DNA of 64,000 bases from Bin80 sp965203305 (lineage in GTDB: Bacteria > Bacteroidota > Rhodothermia > Rhodothermales > Bin80). Shown here piece after piece: positions 9,390 through 17,627 of the stretch; the first letter of the stretch is position 1, and every line of letters begins with the position of its first letter. The position numbers and the translations under genes were made by a program. A model generated the notes under the pieces. The model did no database searches, was not told the DNA's origin, and worked only from the letters and a program-made list of their open reading frames with translations. The DNA is taken from NCBI GenBank assembly GCA_965203305.1, contig OZ241874.1, positions 2,666,001-2,730,000 of the forward strand. Direction: 5' to 3'.

Positions 9390-9419
9390 CATGTGCTGGT
9401 GAAGTAAAACTTCACTGTC

Positions 9420-9503
9420 GCCCGGGTGGCGGAATTGGTAGACGCGACGGACTCAAAATCCGTTGGCCGCGAGGCTGTGTGGGTTCGAGTCCCACCCCGG
9501 GTA
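9420..9503 (+). tRNA. tRNA-Leu (CAA)
   Basis: The sequence folds as a class II tRNA. The acceptor 5' strand GCCCGGG (9420-9426) pairs with CCCGGGT (9496-9502) with a terminal G-T pair. The D region is GGCGGAATTGGTAGACGC, the anticodon stem ACGGA/TCCGT holds the loop CTCAAAA with anticodon CAA, a long variable arm follows, and the T arm is GTGGGTTCGAGTCCCAC. The discriminator is A9503; CCA is not encoded. It reads UUG codons. Confidence 0.95.
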
Positions 9504-9894
9504 CATCCCCCCTTATGGGTATATTGGTCTACGGAAGGGTATGCAGTGTCTGTCCAAAGAGTTTCCTGCATAAATGTCTCTATACCCGACCTAATGTGCC
9601 TGCGGATACTCTCAGAGCGACACTTCCCCGTCATCTGAGAATTTTTCAGCAGGCTCAGGAAAAGTATCTCAAAAAAAACTCAGAGACTCCGCAAAATACA
9701 TATACTGCCCGAATTTTCGGGCAGATATCAAATACTAGAATTCACAGAATCATACATATTCCCATGTATGGAAACATACCTTATATGTAATCATTGAAAC
9801 AAGATGAGTTCAGTTATGTACAATACTTGTACATCAATTTTGATACACTTGATTATCCGAAAACAAATCTGCTTCAACTTACGAAATCTTCACG
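9504..9894. other. AT-rich spacer after tRNA-Leu with hairpin and dispersed repeat
   Basis: The 390-bp region after the tRNA carries one copy of the dispersed repeat (9551-9659). About 50 bp later comes a perfect hairpin, CTGCCCGA-ATTT-TCGGGCAG, near 9705-9724, with no U-run on the plus side, so its terminator function is uncertain. The sequence from about 9660 to 9890 is visibly richer in A and T than the flanking core genes and contains no convincing gene. This composition, continuing into the next gene, suggests an acquired islet adjacent to the tRNA. Confidence 0.5.
9551..9659 (+). repeat. Dispersed intergenic repeat, copy A
   Basis: This roughly 100-bp unit aligns with 32765-32870 and 49205-49313. 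Shared blocks are AAATGTCTC followed by ACCCGACCTAATGTG, then CAGAGCGACACTTCC and CGTCATC, and a 3' block TTTTTCAGCAGGCTC. It does not keep an open frame, so it looks like a nucleic-acid element. It lies just after tRNA-Leu. Confidence 0.6.
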
Positions 9895-10902
9895 ATGAAC
9901 TACTTGGATCGAAAACAGACTTACGAAAAGATTGAGAAAGAACGAGATAGCAAGGTTCTGTCCTTCGCCACCGGAACCCGACCGGGTCTCGAAATACACA
10001 TCGCTTCTGATTGTATACCTCCGTTTACGGAACTCCTTGAGCAAATGGGACCAACAAAACGGATATCTCTAATCCTTCATACTAATGGGGGTGATATCCT
10101 TGTAGCGAGACAGCTAGTGAATCTGATCCGTATGTTTTGTGAGTATCTGGAAGTTATTGTGCCTACCAGAGCAATGAGCGCAGGAACAATAATTTCCATC
10201 GGCTCTGATCAAATTGTCATGACGAAACACGCGACTCTCGGACCTATTGATCCAAGTATAAGAATTCCTCTCAATCCTGTGATAGATTCTGGCGAAAACG
10301 AGGATTACTTATTGATCAGTGTTGAAAATGTGTGGGGATATCTTGATATGGCCCGAAAGGAATTAAAGATTCGAGGAAAAGAGGAAACACCCGCTATATT
10401 GCAAAATTTGACAAACCATATCCACCCCGTGGTACTGGGAGAGATTTATCGGTCTCGGACACAGATTAGATCAATCGCCGAACAGTTATTGTTGCAACAA
10501 GTTAAGGACGAGGAGAAGCGTCAATCAATTATAGATTTTCTTTGCAGTGATTCCGGCAGTCACGATTATACGATTGACTCACGGGAAGCCAATCAGAGAG
10601 GACTTAACGCTGAAGTAGCTGTCAATTCGCTCTCTGCGCTCCTGCGGAAAATAGAAGATAGCTTCGTGGGGGAGCTGCACCTTTTCACACCTTTTTTCTA
10701 CCCTGATACTCTACTGGATCATGCAGATGCAGAAGGGAGCTATTCGCTCTCAAGGGGCCTTATTGAGGGAACATCAGGCTTAGCTTACCGTTTCACATCG
10801 GACGGTACAGTTGATACCATTAAATCACTTGACATGTCAGAAGGGGAAACCACCATAAACAACAGGCCAACCTTTGAAGGTTGGAAAAGACACCGTGTCT
10901 AA
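9895..10902 (+). CDS. SDH family Clp-fold serine proteinase
   Basis: This 335-residue protein belongs to the serine dehydrogenase proteinase (PF01972-like) branch of the ClpP/crotonase fold, related to SppA. Diagnostic blocks are ISLILHTNGGDILVARQL (oxyanion-hole glycines), TRAMSAGTIISIGSD with the candidate nucleophile Ser95, and TLGPIDPSI. No membrane segment is predicted, unlike the archaeal forms. The substrate is unknown. The gene is AT-richer than the core genes around it and stands between tRNA-Leu and the mla genes, suggesting horizontal acquisition. A small gene overlaps its stop codon. Confidence 0.82.
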   Translation: MNYLDRKQTYEKIEKERDSKVLSFATGTRPGLEIHIASDCIPPFTELLEQMGPTKRISLILHTNGGDILVARQLVNLIRMFCEYLEVIVPTRAMSAGTIISIGSDQIVMTKHATLGPIDPSIRIPLNPVIDSGENEDYLLISVENVWGYLDMARKELKIRGKEETPAILQNLTNHIHPVVLGEIYRSRTQIRSIAEQLLLQQVKDEEKRQSIIDFLCSDSGSHDYTIDSREANQRGLNAEVAVNSLSALLRKIEDSFVGELHLFTPFFYPDTLLDHADAEGSYSLSRGLIEGTSGLAYRFTSDGTVDTIKSLDMSEGETTINNRPTFEGWKRHRV

Positions 10903-11113
10903 ACTACTCAATTCAATGAAAATGATCTCAATCTATCGTAACACCACGGCAGTTGATTTTATATGCCATCCAAGTACTCCATCTGTGCCCAGTTTATCCC
11001 GAGATTTCCCTAGGGTGCATAAGGTACACTATCATCCTCCTGTAAATAAAACACACCCGGGCGATTCGGACAAGAATCCGATCAAGGCTGATCAGAAAAC
11101 AGAAAAGAAGTAG
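10895..11113 (+). CDS. Small basic protein coupled to the serine proteinase
   Basis: A 72-residue frame can start at GTG 10895, which overlaps the proteinase stop (10900-10902) in another frame; such overlap suggests translational coupling. The product starts MSKLLNSMKMISIYRNTTAV and ends with a very polar, lysine-rich tail (NPIKADQKTEKK). No family is recognised. An internal ATG at 10916 is an alternative start. The gene may encode a partner or adaptor of the proteinase, but that rests only on position. Confidence 0.45.
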   Translation: MSKLLNSMKMISIYRNTTAVDFICHPSTPSVPSLSRDFPRVHKVHYHPPVNKTHPGDSDKNPIKADQKTEKK

Positions 11114-11282
11114 GAATATATCCTTGCATTCACTGGCAGACCAAGTTGGTTAGGAAGGCTCTCAGAGTAGCTCCCGGGTGTACTTGTTCTGGTGAGGTAA
11201 AAAAATCTGGTAATACTACGAGTATCTGGTGTCCGCCCAGAAATTTATGAGGGATAGCCGGAAAAACCATCAAAATCAGAAG

Positions 11283-12029
11283 TCATCCGAAGAATTCTCT
11301 CAGTTGCGGATGTGAATCCGAATGCAGTTCACGCAGTGTTCCCTCTGCAAGAATTTTTCCCTCATAAATGAATGCTGCCTGATCAGCAATAATCTCAGCA
11401 CATAACAGATCGTGCGTGATCGCAACGGTTGTGATTCCACGCTCCGCTCTCAACCGAAGGATCAGATTGGAAACCGTACGAACACTCACAGGATCCAGCC
11501 CCGTTGTGGGTTCATCGCAGAGCAGAATGTCTGGACGCAGAATGACTGCACGAGCAAGAGCAATCCTCTTCTTTTGCCCGCCAGAAAGTTCAGCAGGGTA
11601 CTGCGGGGCTGCATGCGGCAAGTCTACCCATGCAATGGTCTCGTGGATTTGTTCGGTCCGTTCCCCAGAAGCCAGCGTACTGTGTCTGCGCAACACAAAA
11701 TCCAGATTCTCCTCCACAGTCATGGAATCAAATAACGCACCCCCCTGAAATAAATACCCGATCCGCAACCGCAGAAGATCAAGGGCAGAGCCGGATAACT
11801 CGTCAACCCGCTTCCCCTGAACCCAAATCTCGCCAGAATCTGGTGCCAGCAATCCGACTATATGCTTCAAAAGAACACTCTTTCCAGTACCTGATCCCCC
11901 CATCACAGCCAAAGTGCTTCCTCTCGCTACACTCACTGACACGCCCCTCAGAATTTCGCGCTCACCAAATGCCTTGTAAATATCCTTGATTTCAATCTCC
12001 GGCTGCACCTTTGCCATGTCAGCTTTCAA
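11283..12029 (-). CDS. mlaF: Mla-type ABC transporter ATPase
   Basis: This 248-residue ABC ATPase energises phospholipid transport with the MlaE permease. Walker A is GGSGTGKS at 44-51, the signature LSGGQKKRIALARA is at about 148-161, and Walker B ILLCDEPTTGLDP is at 168-180, followed by the H-loop AITHDL. The long form ending LREFFG is typical for MlaF-like proteins. It overlaps the mlaE stop by 11 bp, and the gene ends the clpX-tamA-tamB-mlaE-mlaF run. The matching MCE protein is at 2795-3859, not adjacent. Confidence 0.92.
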   Translation of the reverse strand: MKADMAKVQPEIEIKDIYKAFGEREILRGVSVSVARGSTLAVMGGSGTGKSVLLKHIVGLLAPDSGEIWVQGKRVDELSGSALDLLRLRIGYLFQGGALFDSMTVEENLDFVLRRHSTLASGERTEQIHETIAWVDLPHAAPQYPAELSGGQKKRIALARAVILRPDILLCDEPTTGLDPVSVRTVSNLILRLRAERGITTVAITHDLLCAEIIADQAAFIYEGKILAEGTLRELHSDSHPQLREFFG

Positions 12030-12780
12030 ATAATAGCAGGGAAAGGCGAACCATCAAGACATTCGCCAGAAGTACAAGAAGAGAACCAATCACTACAGCA
12101 CGCATGGCAGCCTGCCCCACTTCGCGAGTGCCCCCGCGAACATGGTAACCAGAGTAGCAGCCAACAATGGCAACCAGAAAGCCAAATACGCTTGTTTTCG
12201 CCGTGGAAAAAAGTACATCTGACAATTCCAGACTTGAAAAAGCCTGATCAATGAACAGCCTGTAGTCCAGCGCACTGGACAGAAATGCCTCCGTATATCC
12301 CCCCAGAAGTGCGACAATGTCACAGGCAATCGTCAGGAGTGGAAACATTACAACACAGGACAGTACCCGGGTAATCACAAGGTACTTGAAGGGGTTTAGT
12401 GCAGAGACCGCCAGTGCATCAATCTGCTCCGTAACACGCATGGACCCGAGCTCGGCAGCAATTCCTGCACCCAAACGCCCCGCCAGTACAAGCGAGGTAA
12501 TCACTGGCCCGATCTCCTTCACGATAGACAGTGCCAGCATACTGGGAAGTACAGCTTCTGCCCCGAACCGGGCCAGTGTCCCTCGGCTTTGCATGGATAG
12601 CACGATTCCTATGGAACAGCCTGTAACCAAAACAAGGACAAGACTCTTTGATCCGGTCTCATCCATCTGCCGGATCAGCTCTCGGCCCTCAAAAGGACGC
12701 TGAAACAACTGAAGGAATACCATACCGGAGAATGTTGCAATCGAACCAACCTCCTCAAGAATTCTTGTCAACCCGCGCAT
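12019..12780 (-). CDS. mlaE: MlaE-type ABC transporter permease
   Basis: The start chosen is ATG 12780 (MRGLTRILEEVGSIATFSG), 8 bp after the tamB stop, giving 253 residues as in the family. The conserved permease stretch PVITSLVLAGRLGAGIAAEL continuing to MRVTEQIDALAV is complete. Five hydrophobic segments are seen. With MlaF it forms the inner-membrane part of an MCE lipid transporter moving lipids between inner and outer membrane. Its position directly after TamB suggests joint regulation of two outer-membrane maintenance systems. Confidence 0.92.
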   Translation of the reverse strand: MRGLTRILEEVGSIATFSGMVFLQLFQRPFEGRELIRQMDETGSKSLVLVLVTGCSIGIVLSMQSRGTLARFGAEAVLPSMLALSIVKEIGPVITSLVLAGRLGAGIAAELGSMRVTEQIDALAVSALNPFKYLVITRVLSCVVMFPLLTIACDIVALLGGYTEAFLSSALDYRLFIDQAFSSLELSDVLFSTAKTSVFGFLVAIVGCYSGYHVRGGTREVGQAAMRAVVIGSLLVLLANVLMVRLSLLLFES

Positions 12781-12788
12781 TCTCTGTA

Positions 12789-15700
12789 TCACCAGGTGTA
12801 CTGATATAACAAACTTAGTCCCGCGGCTCCAGATTCCCCACGCATGCGGGCCACAAGCCACGGATACAGGGAATACTCAATCATCAGCTCCCGGTTATTC
12901 TCAACGGAGTTATTTGATGCGGTCGGTGCCTCTGTGATCGGCCACTTGACGGAGGCAAACAGTCTGCGGGATACATATTTCCCGGCCGTAAGCGTCACTC
13001 CACCCCCGGTCTCAGGATCAATCTGTACAACATCCAGCCCCAAGCCAGAGGCCGCAGCCCCCGCAACAAGACTGGACAGTTGCTGAAGAGCCAGATCACT
13101 CCCGCTCTGAAGTGCTCCCCCGCCTCCCAACTGGAATGCATCCGCTGCCGGACGACCCGTTGCCATGTACGAAATCATATCTGCCCGGTCAAGCTGTACT
13201 GGTTCGCTGCGCAGTTCAAGCGTCAGAGATTCCGGGTCTTGCAACCGCCCAGATGTATCCAGCAGGATTGTCACGGGGGTATCCTGTCCACTCCGATTCG
13301 GGATATCCAAAGCTGCCTGAAGATCAAAGAACGGATTTGTCGCCGGTCCCGCAAATGTCACCCGACCGCGCCGGATGTCAAACCGCCGTCCAAACTGCCT
13401 CAAATAGCTGAGCTCCGGCACAATGCTTACGGTTCCATGAAGCTCCTGCTCTTTATACGGATCCTTGTTCAGAGAAAGTGATCCGCTCAGCAGGACTGCC
13501 ATTTCTGGATTTTGAAGACTTTGCAAGCGAACCGTCCCCGGGATGCCAACGGATAAATTCATGGAGAGGGCATCCACGAGGGAATAGGTCGTTGTATCCC
13601 ATACGCTCGCACGGATATTAAAATACTGCTCCAGCATTTGAAGATCCGCTTCCGTAAAATTAATTGACCCGTCTTCCAGAGTCACAGGTACATCCTGCGG
13701 GCGGATAACCGCATTGTCCATTTCAATATGTCCTGTCAGTTCCGGTCTCCTGAGTATCCCCCCAATTGCAAGCGATCCGCTAACATCGGCCGCGTAGGGG
13801 GCTGTATTTACAGCCCGGAAGTCGCTCAGATTCAGTGCCAGGTCTATGCTTCCCTGATTTGATTCTGCCAGTGTCACATATCCACTCCCGTTCGCGGTAC
13901 CACGGCCACTTGAAGCTGCCATTTGCTCCACATAAACAGTATCCTGGCTGAGAACCGTTCTCATCTCAAAATCTCCGGGGGCAATCCCGAGTTGTGGCAA
14001 GCGCACATATCCGTCAGACAGAAGAAGTTCTCCCGTCAGATCGGGAGATGTATGTGATCCAGTCACACCAATCTCTGCAGTCAGCCTGCCCCTAAGACTG
14101 CTGATCTCACTTTGTGGCAGAAAAGGGCTGACCCAGGCAAGATTAAAGTTGTTTGCCCGTAATGTCAGAGAGGCCTCAGGGAATACCCCCTCCACTTCCT
14201 TTCTAAGCCTCAGATCAAGAGGCAAGATCCCTGATATGGTGAGTGTGCTCCCGTCTGCATGGATAAAATCAGCTTCTACATCCAGCCCATTCTCCTGATA
14301 ATCAATCCGGGCATCCACGCTTCCTACCCGTTTATTTTCGGAATCTACCATCAGGTTTAATGTACCTTTCAGCTGTGGGGCAGTGGCAGGCCCCCGAAAA
14401 AACAGATCTGCATTGGCAACTCCTCCCAATTCTGGCAATCCCAGTACATCAGTAAAGGGAGCCATCTGAACATTATAAAGGTAGAGCCCCAGACGCTGTT
14501 CACCCTCAGGGTTCAGGATGCCGTCCAGGTTAATCTCCTGGTCCTTGCTCTTAAGAACAAAATATCGAACTCTGATTCCGTCATCAACAAGAATTTCTGC
14601 AGGTGCTCCGAGATTCCATTCATCTTCGCCAAGATACATATCCAGATTACTAAGAATGCCTTTCCGATCCTTAAAATCCGCCTCTCCTTTTACGTAAAGG
14701 GACCGGAGGTCATCCACTTGCAGCAGCCCTTCATAGTGAATCCCGTCCTGACTCCCCGCAACCCCGAATAATGCCTGCCTGACTGACAGGTTGGGAACTG
14801 ACATTCGCTCAAGCGTGAGATCCCCCCTTCCAATCCTGGGCTGAAAATCCTGCAGAGTTCCTTCCGCATAGCCGGACGCGCGAAAAAGACGCGCTGACTT
14901 CCATGCCAGTGGCCCTGTATTGATTCCAGCCGCCCACCGCAGCGAATCCTGCCGGTATGTTAATTGACCCCACAGGGAATCTTCTCCTGAACCGCTGACT
15001 GGTGAACCGCCGGTCCAGTCTGCAAGCAGGGCTGCATTCGTAACGGTCCCGCTAAATCGAAGTGAGTCCGCAGAGCCTCCAAAAAGAGAAACTCCGCCCT
15101 CTCCTGCAAGATGGCCAGCATCACCAGACACATGAAACTGGCTCAGTCTGATATTTCCATCCTCCATCGTTCCAGCAACTCGAATTTGATCAAACTGTAC
15201 TCCTCTGATTTTCGTGCTGTCTGCTTCAATCCGTGCATGATGCACCGTCATGGTTTGTAGATCTGTTCCCGTAATGCCTACATCAAAGGAGCCATTCAGT
15301 GCTGTATTTGCGAACCCGAACCCATCCAGTGGCAGGTTTCTGAATGAACCTTGAGCCGTAATTTCCTGTCCAGGAACGGTACGCATCTGGCCAATTTCCA
15401 GATAACCATGATCCACTTCAATCTTCCCGGCTGCCGAAAGTGTATCTCCAGATGTTTGTACCTGCAACTGCGCGCCGGAAATTTCCACTGAGTCCACAGC
15501 CCCGACATCAAGCGTCAGCACAGCGTATCCGCTGTCAGACCAGCGCAGGCTGTCTATCTGTCCGCTAAGACGGGTTGAGAATGAATCTATATCCAGCAGA
15601 GCTCCCAGGTCTATCTGTTCAAATATACCTTCTTCCACTTCCACAGCCGGGGATGGAGAAGACGGATGCGCTGTCACCCTGGAATGGAACATCCCGGCCC

Positions 15701-17627
15701 CGATCTCAAGGCGATTATCCATGACCACCCTCCCACCCGACATATTGATCAGAATGTCTCCACCATGAACAGACTCCTGGTTGACTCTTGAGGAATCTAT
15801 GATTACTTGCCCCTGTGCCATTTCGGTCCCCGTTCCAGAGATCTGTAACCGGACATTCAGATCTGTGTGAGCATCCACCCCAAAGTCGCGCAAATCCAGA
15901 CCTCTGATCTGCCCCTGATTCAATGTCCACGCGGGGAGATTGGAGTCAAAATTTATACTTCCCCGCACCATTGCATCCCCTGACGGAAACTCCATATGCC
16001 CGTCTACATCCAGATCCAGCCCATACAGCAACAATTCTATATGCCCCTGTTCCACGGAAATTTCTTTCCACGAAGACGGCTGTACCACTACTTGAACCAT
16101 GATGCTGTCTGGGGGCCAGTTGGTTGTTGATTCAGCAACAAGATTGATTCGAGATTTTACATTTTCCTGATCTATCAGTGCACCTGCATCCAGTGCCTGC
16201 ACCTCAAGTCTGCCCGCAATGCCTGATTCCTGTCGATCTGCTTGTAATGAGATCTGAGTGGAATCCGAATAGACTGCGGCTGCAATCCAAAACGTCTCCT
16301 CCCGCGAATACAGCTGCAACTCCCCACCGTCAATCTTCATATTCCCCAGTCTTCCGGGCGATAGTTTGATATGGCCATCCAGGGAATCTCCCCATCCTGC
16401 TCTGAGACTGCCGCTAAGCGAGCTTTCGTACTGCGGAGCCAAAACTTGCATGTCAAGGTTAGTGAATTGCCCGCTCAGTTGCCCCGAAGCTGAGGATGGA
16501 TGCAGAATCCCTGTCACATTTAATGATCCCAGGGCAAGATCAGATTCCAGACTAACCTGCACCAAGCCTTCCGCCATACTGCCTGTCAGGCTTGCCGATT
16601 TGATGGGAATGCCAGCCAGATCACCTGCTTCCAAGGCTGCGGTGACATGGCCGTCCAGTGAATCCCACGATTTTCCCTCTGCATATCCGTGTATGAATCC
16701 CGTCAATTTGCCTGTAAGGCCAGAGCTCAGATATGCCAGGTTAAGATCCTTGAACTCCAGTGTATCCAAATGCAGGAACGGCGTATCTGTCTGGGTACTT
16801 CCGCGCAACCTGAGCGTGCTCCCCCCGGTTGATTCTCCATCAAATGCGAGATGCAACGAATCTCCCGCACCTTGAAGTTTCGCAGACATCACAAGATTTT
16901 CGTCCATATCTGGAAGTATTGAACTCAGTATGTCCGATGAGATCGGTTCCGCAGTTATGTCCAGGCTTGTTTGTTGCCCAATATATCCATGAGCACGCAC
17001 GCTTGAACCCGAGCCATCCAGAGATAAAGTATCTATCTGAAATTGCCCCTGATCTGTCCGTATGCTGGCCGTTGCTGCAAGCCGAAGAACCTCGTTATGC
17101 CATACTAGATTACTATGCAACGTATCCAGCTGAATTACACCCGGCGACAGACTCCCCTGAACATAAATCCCGGAAGCGTCCATCATCTGATCTTCAAGGT
17201 GAACGCTTCCTCCCCGAACACGAACAGAATCAATCCATAGAAAGCGAAGCGGCACAGTATCGGGTTTTTCCGTATCTGGACTTTTTTCCGATACTCTGCT
17301 CTGAATATCTACCCTAGGATTTATCAGATATACCTGCCGCGCATGGAGGCGGCCAACAAGCAAATGCGGCACAGAAAGCTGAATTCTGGCGGTATCTGTG
17401 CGGATCACATACTCTCCTACCTTTCCCTCCAATCCACGCACTTCAAGTGAGTGCATCCAGAAACCATGCAGGGAGGCGAACTGGATATCCACATTGCTTG
17501 CGCGCAGTGCCAGACGAGTCATCATACTCACACACCATGAGGTCTGCGCAAGCCCAAGCAGGAGCAGGAACCCGAATATGAGATACCAGCGGCCCTTAAA
17601 ATGCCTGCCCGATGCTGAAGTGAACAT
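12789..17627 (-). CDS. tamB: TamB-like translocation/assembly module protein
   Basis: This very large protein (1612 residues from ATG 17627) has an N-terminal membrane anchor (residues about 12-32, WYLIFGFLLLLGLAQTSW) and then long stretches of short beta repeats, as in AsmA/TamB bridge proteins. The C-terminal DUF490 domain is visible (SLVAGAAASGLGLDVVQID, then GKYVSRRLFASVKW). TamB spans the periplasm and works with TamA in outer-membrane protein assembly or lipid transport. Its start lies inside the 3' end of tamA by 32 bp, indicating coupling. An alternative start at 17675 adds 16 residues without the anchor context. Confidence 0.9.
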   Translation of the reverse strand: MFTSASGRHFKGRWYLIFGFLLLLGLAQTSWCVSMMTRLALRASNVDIQFASLHGFWMHSLEVRGLEGKVGEYVIRTDTARIQLSVPHLLVGRLHARQVYLINPRVDIQSRVSEKSPDTEKPDTVPLRFLWIDSVRVRGGSVHLEDQMMDASGIYVQGSLSPGVIQLDTLHSNLVWHNEVLRLAATASIRTDQGQFQIDTLSLDGSGSSVRAHGYIGQQTSLDITAEPISSDILSSILPDMDENLVMSAKLQGAGDSLHLAFDGESTGGSTLRLRGSTQTDTPFLHLDTLEFKDLNLAYLSSGLTGKLTGFIHGYAEGKSWDSLDGHVTAALEAGDLAGIPIKSASLTGSMAEGLVQVSLESDLALGSLNVTGILHPSSASGQLSGQFTNLDMQVLAPQYESSLSGSLRAGWGDSLDGHIKLSPGRLGNMKIDGGELQLYSREETFWIAAAVYSDSTQISLQADRQESGIAGRLEVQALDAGALIDQENVKSRINLVAESTTNWPPDSIMVQVVVQPSSWKEISVEQGHIELLLYGLDLDVDGHMEFPSGDAMVRGSINFDSNLPAWTLNQGQIRGLDLRDFGVDAHTDLNVRLQISGTGTEMAQGQVIIDSSRVNQESVHGGDILINMSGGRVVMDNRLEIGAGMFHSRVTAHPSSPSPAVEVEEGIFEQIDLGALLDIDSFSTRLSGQIDSLRWSDSGYAVLTLDVGAVDSVEISGAQLQVQTSGDTLSAAGKIEVDHGYLEIGQMRTVPGQEITAQGSFRNLPLDGFGFANTALNGSFDVGITGTDLQTMTVHHARIEADSTKIRGVQFDQIRVAGTMEDGNIRLSQFHVSGDAGHLAGEGGVSLFGGSADSLRFSGTVTNAALLADWTGGSPVSGSGEDSLWGQLTYRQDSLRWAAGINTGPLAWKSARLFRASGYAEGTLQDFQPRIGRGDLTLERMSVPNLSVRQALFGVAGSQDGIHYEGLLQVDDLRSLYVKGEADFKDRKGILSNLDMYLGEDEWNLGAPAEILVDDGIRVRYFVLKSKDQEINLDGILNPEGEQRLGLYLYNVQMAPFTDVLGLPELGGVANADLFFRGPATAPQLKGTLNLMVDSENKRVGSVDARIDYQENGLDVEADFIHADGSTLTISGILPLDLRLRKEVEGVFPEASLTLRANNFNLAWVSPFLPQSEISSLRGRLTAEIGVTGSHTSPDLTGELLLSDGYVRLPQLGIAPGDFEMRTVLSQDTVYVEQMAASSGRGTANGSGYVTLAESNQGSIDLALNLSDFRAVNTAPYAADVSGSLAIGGILRRPELTGHIEMDNAVIRPQDVPVTLEDGSINFTEADLQMLEQYFNIRASVWDTTTYSLVDALSMNLSVGIPGTVRLQSLQNPEMAVLLSGSLSLNKDPYKEQELHGTVSIVPELSYLRQFGRRFDIRRGRVTFAGPATNPFFDLQAALDIPNRSGQDTPVTILLDTSGRLQDPESLTLELRSEPVQLDRADMISYMATGRPAADAFQLGGGGALQSGSDLALQQLSSLVAGAAASGLGLDVVQIDPETGGGVTLTAGKYVSRRLFASVKWPITEAPTASNNSVENNRELMIEYSLYPWLVARMRGESGAAGLSLLYQYTW

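Noticed and set aside
9390..11215. Possible att-type direct repeat around the islet (GCTGGTGAAGTAAAA near 9395 and TCTGGTGAGGTAAAA near 11190)
   Set aside because: Similarity is short and imperfect, lies upstream rather than at the tRNA 3' end, and no integrase gene is present.
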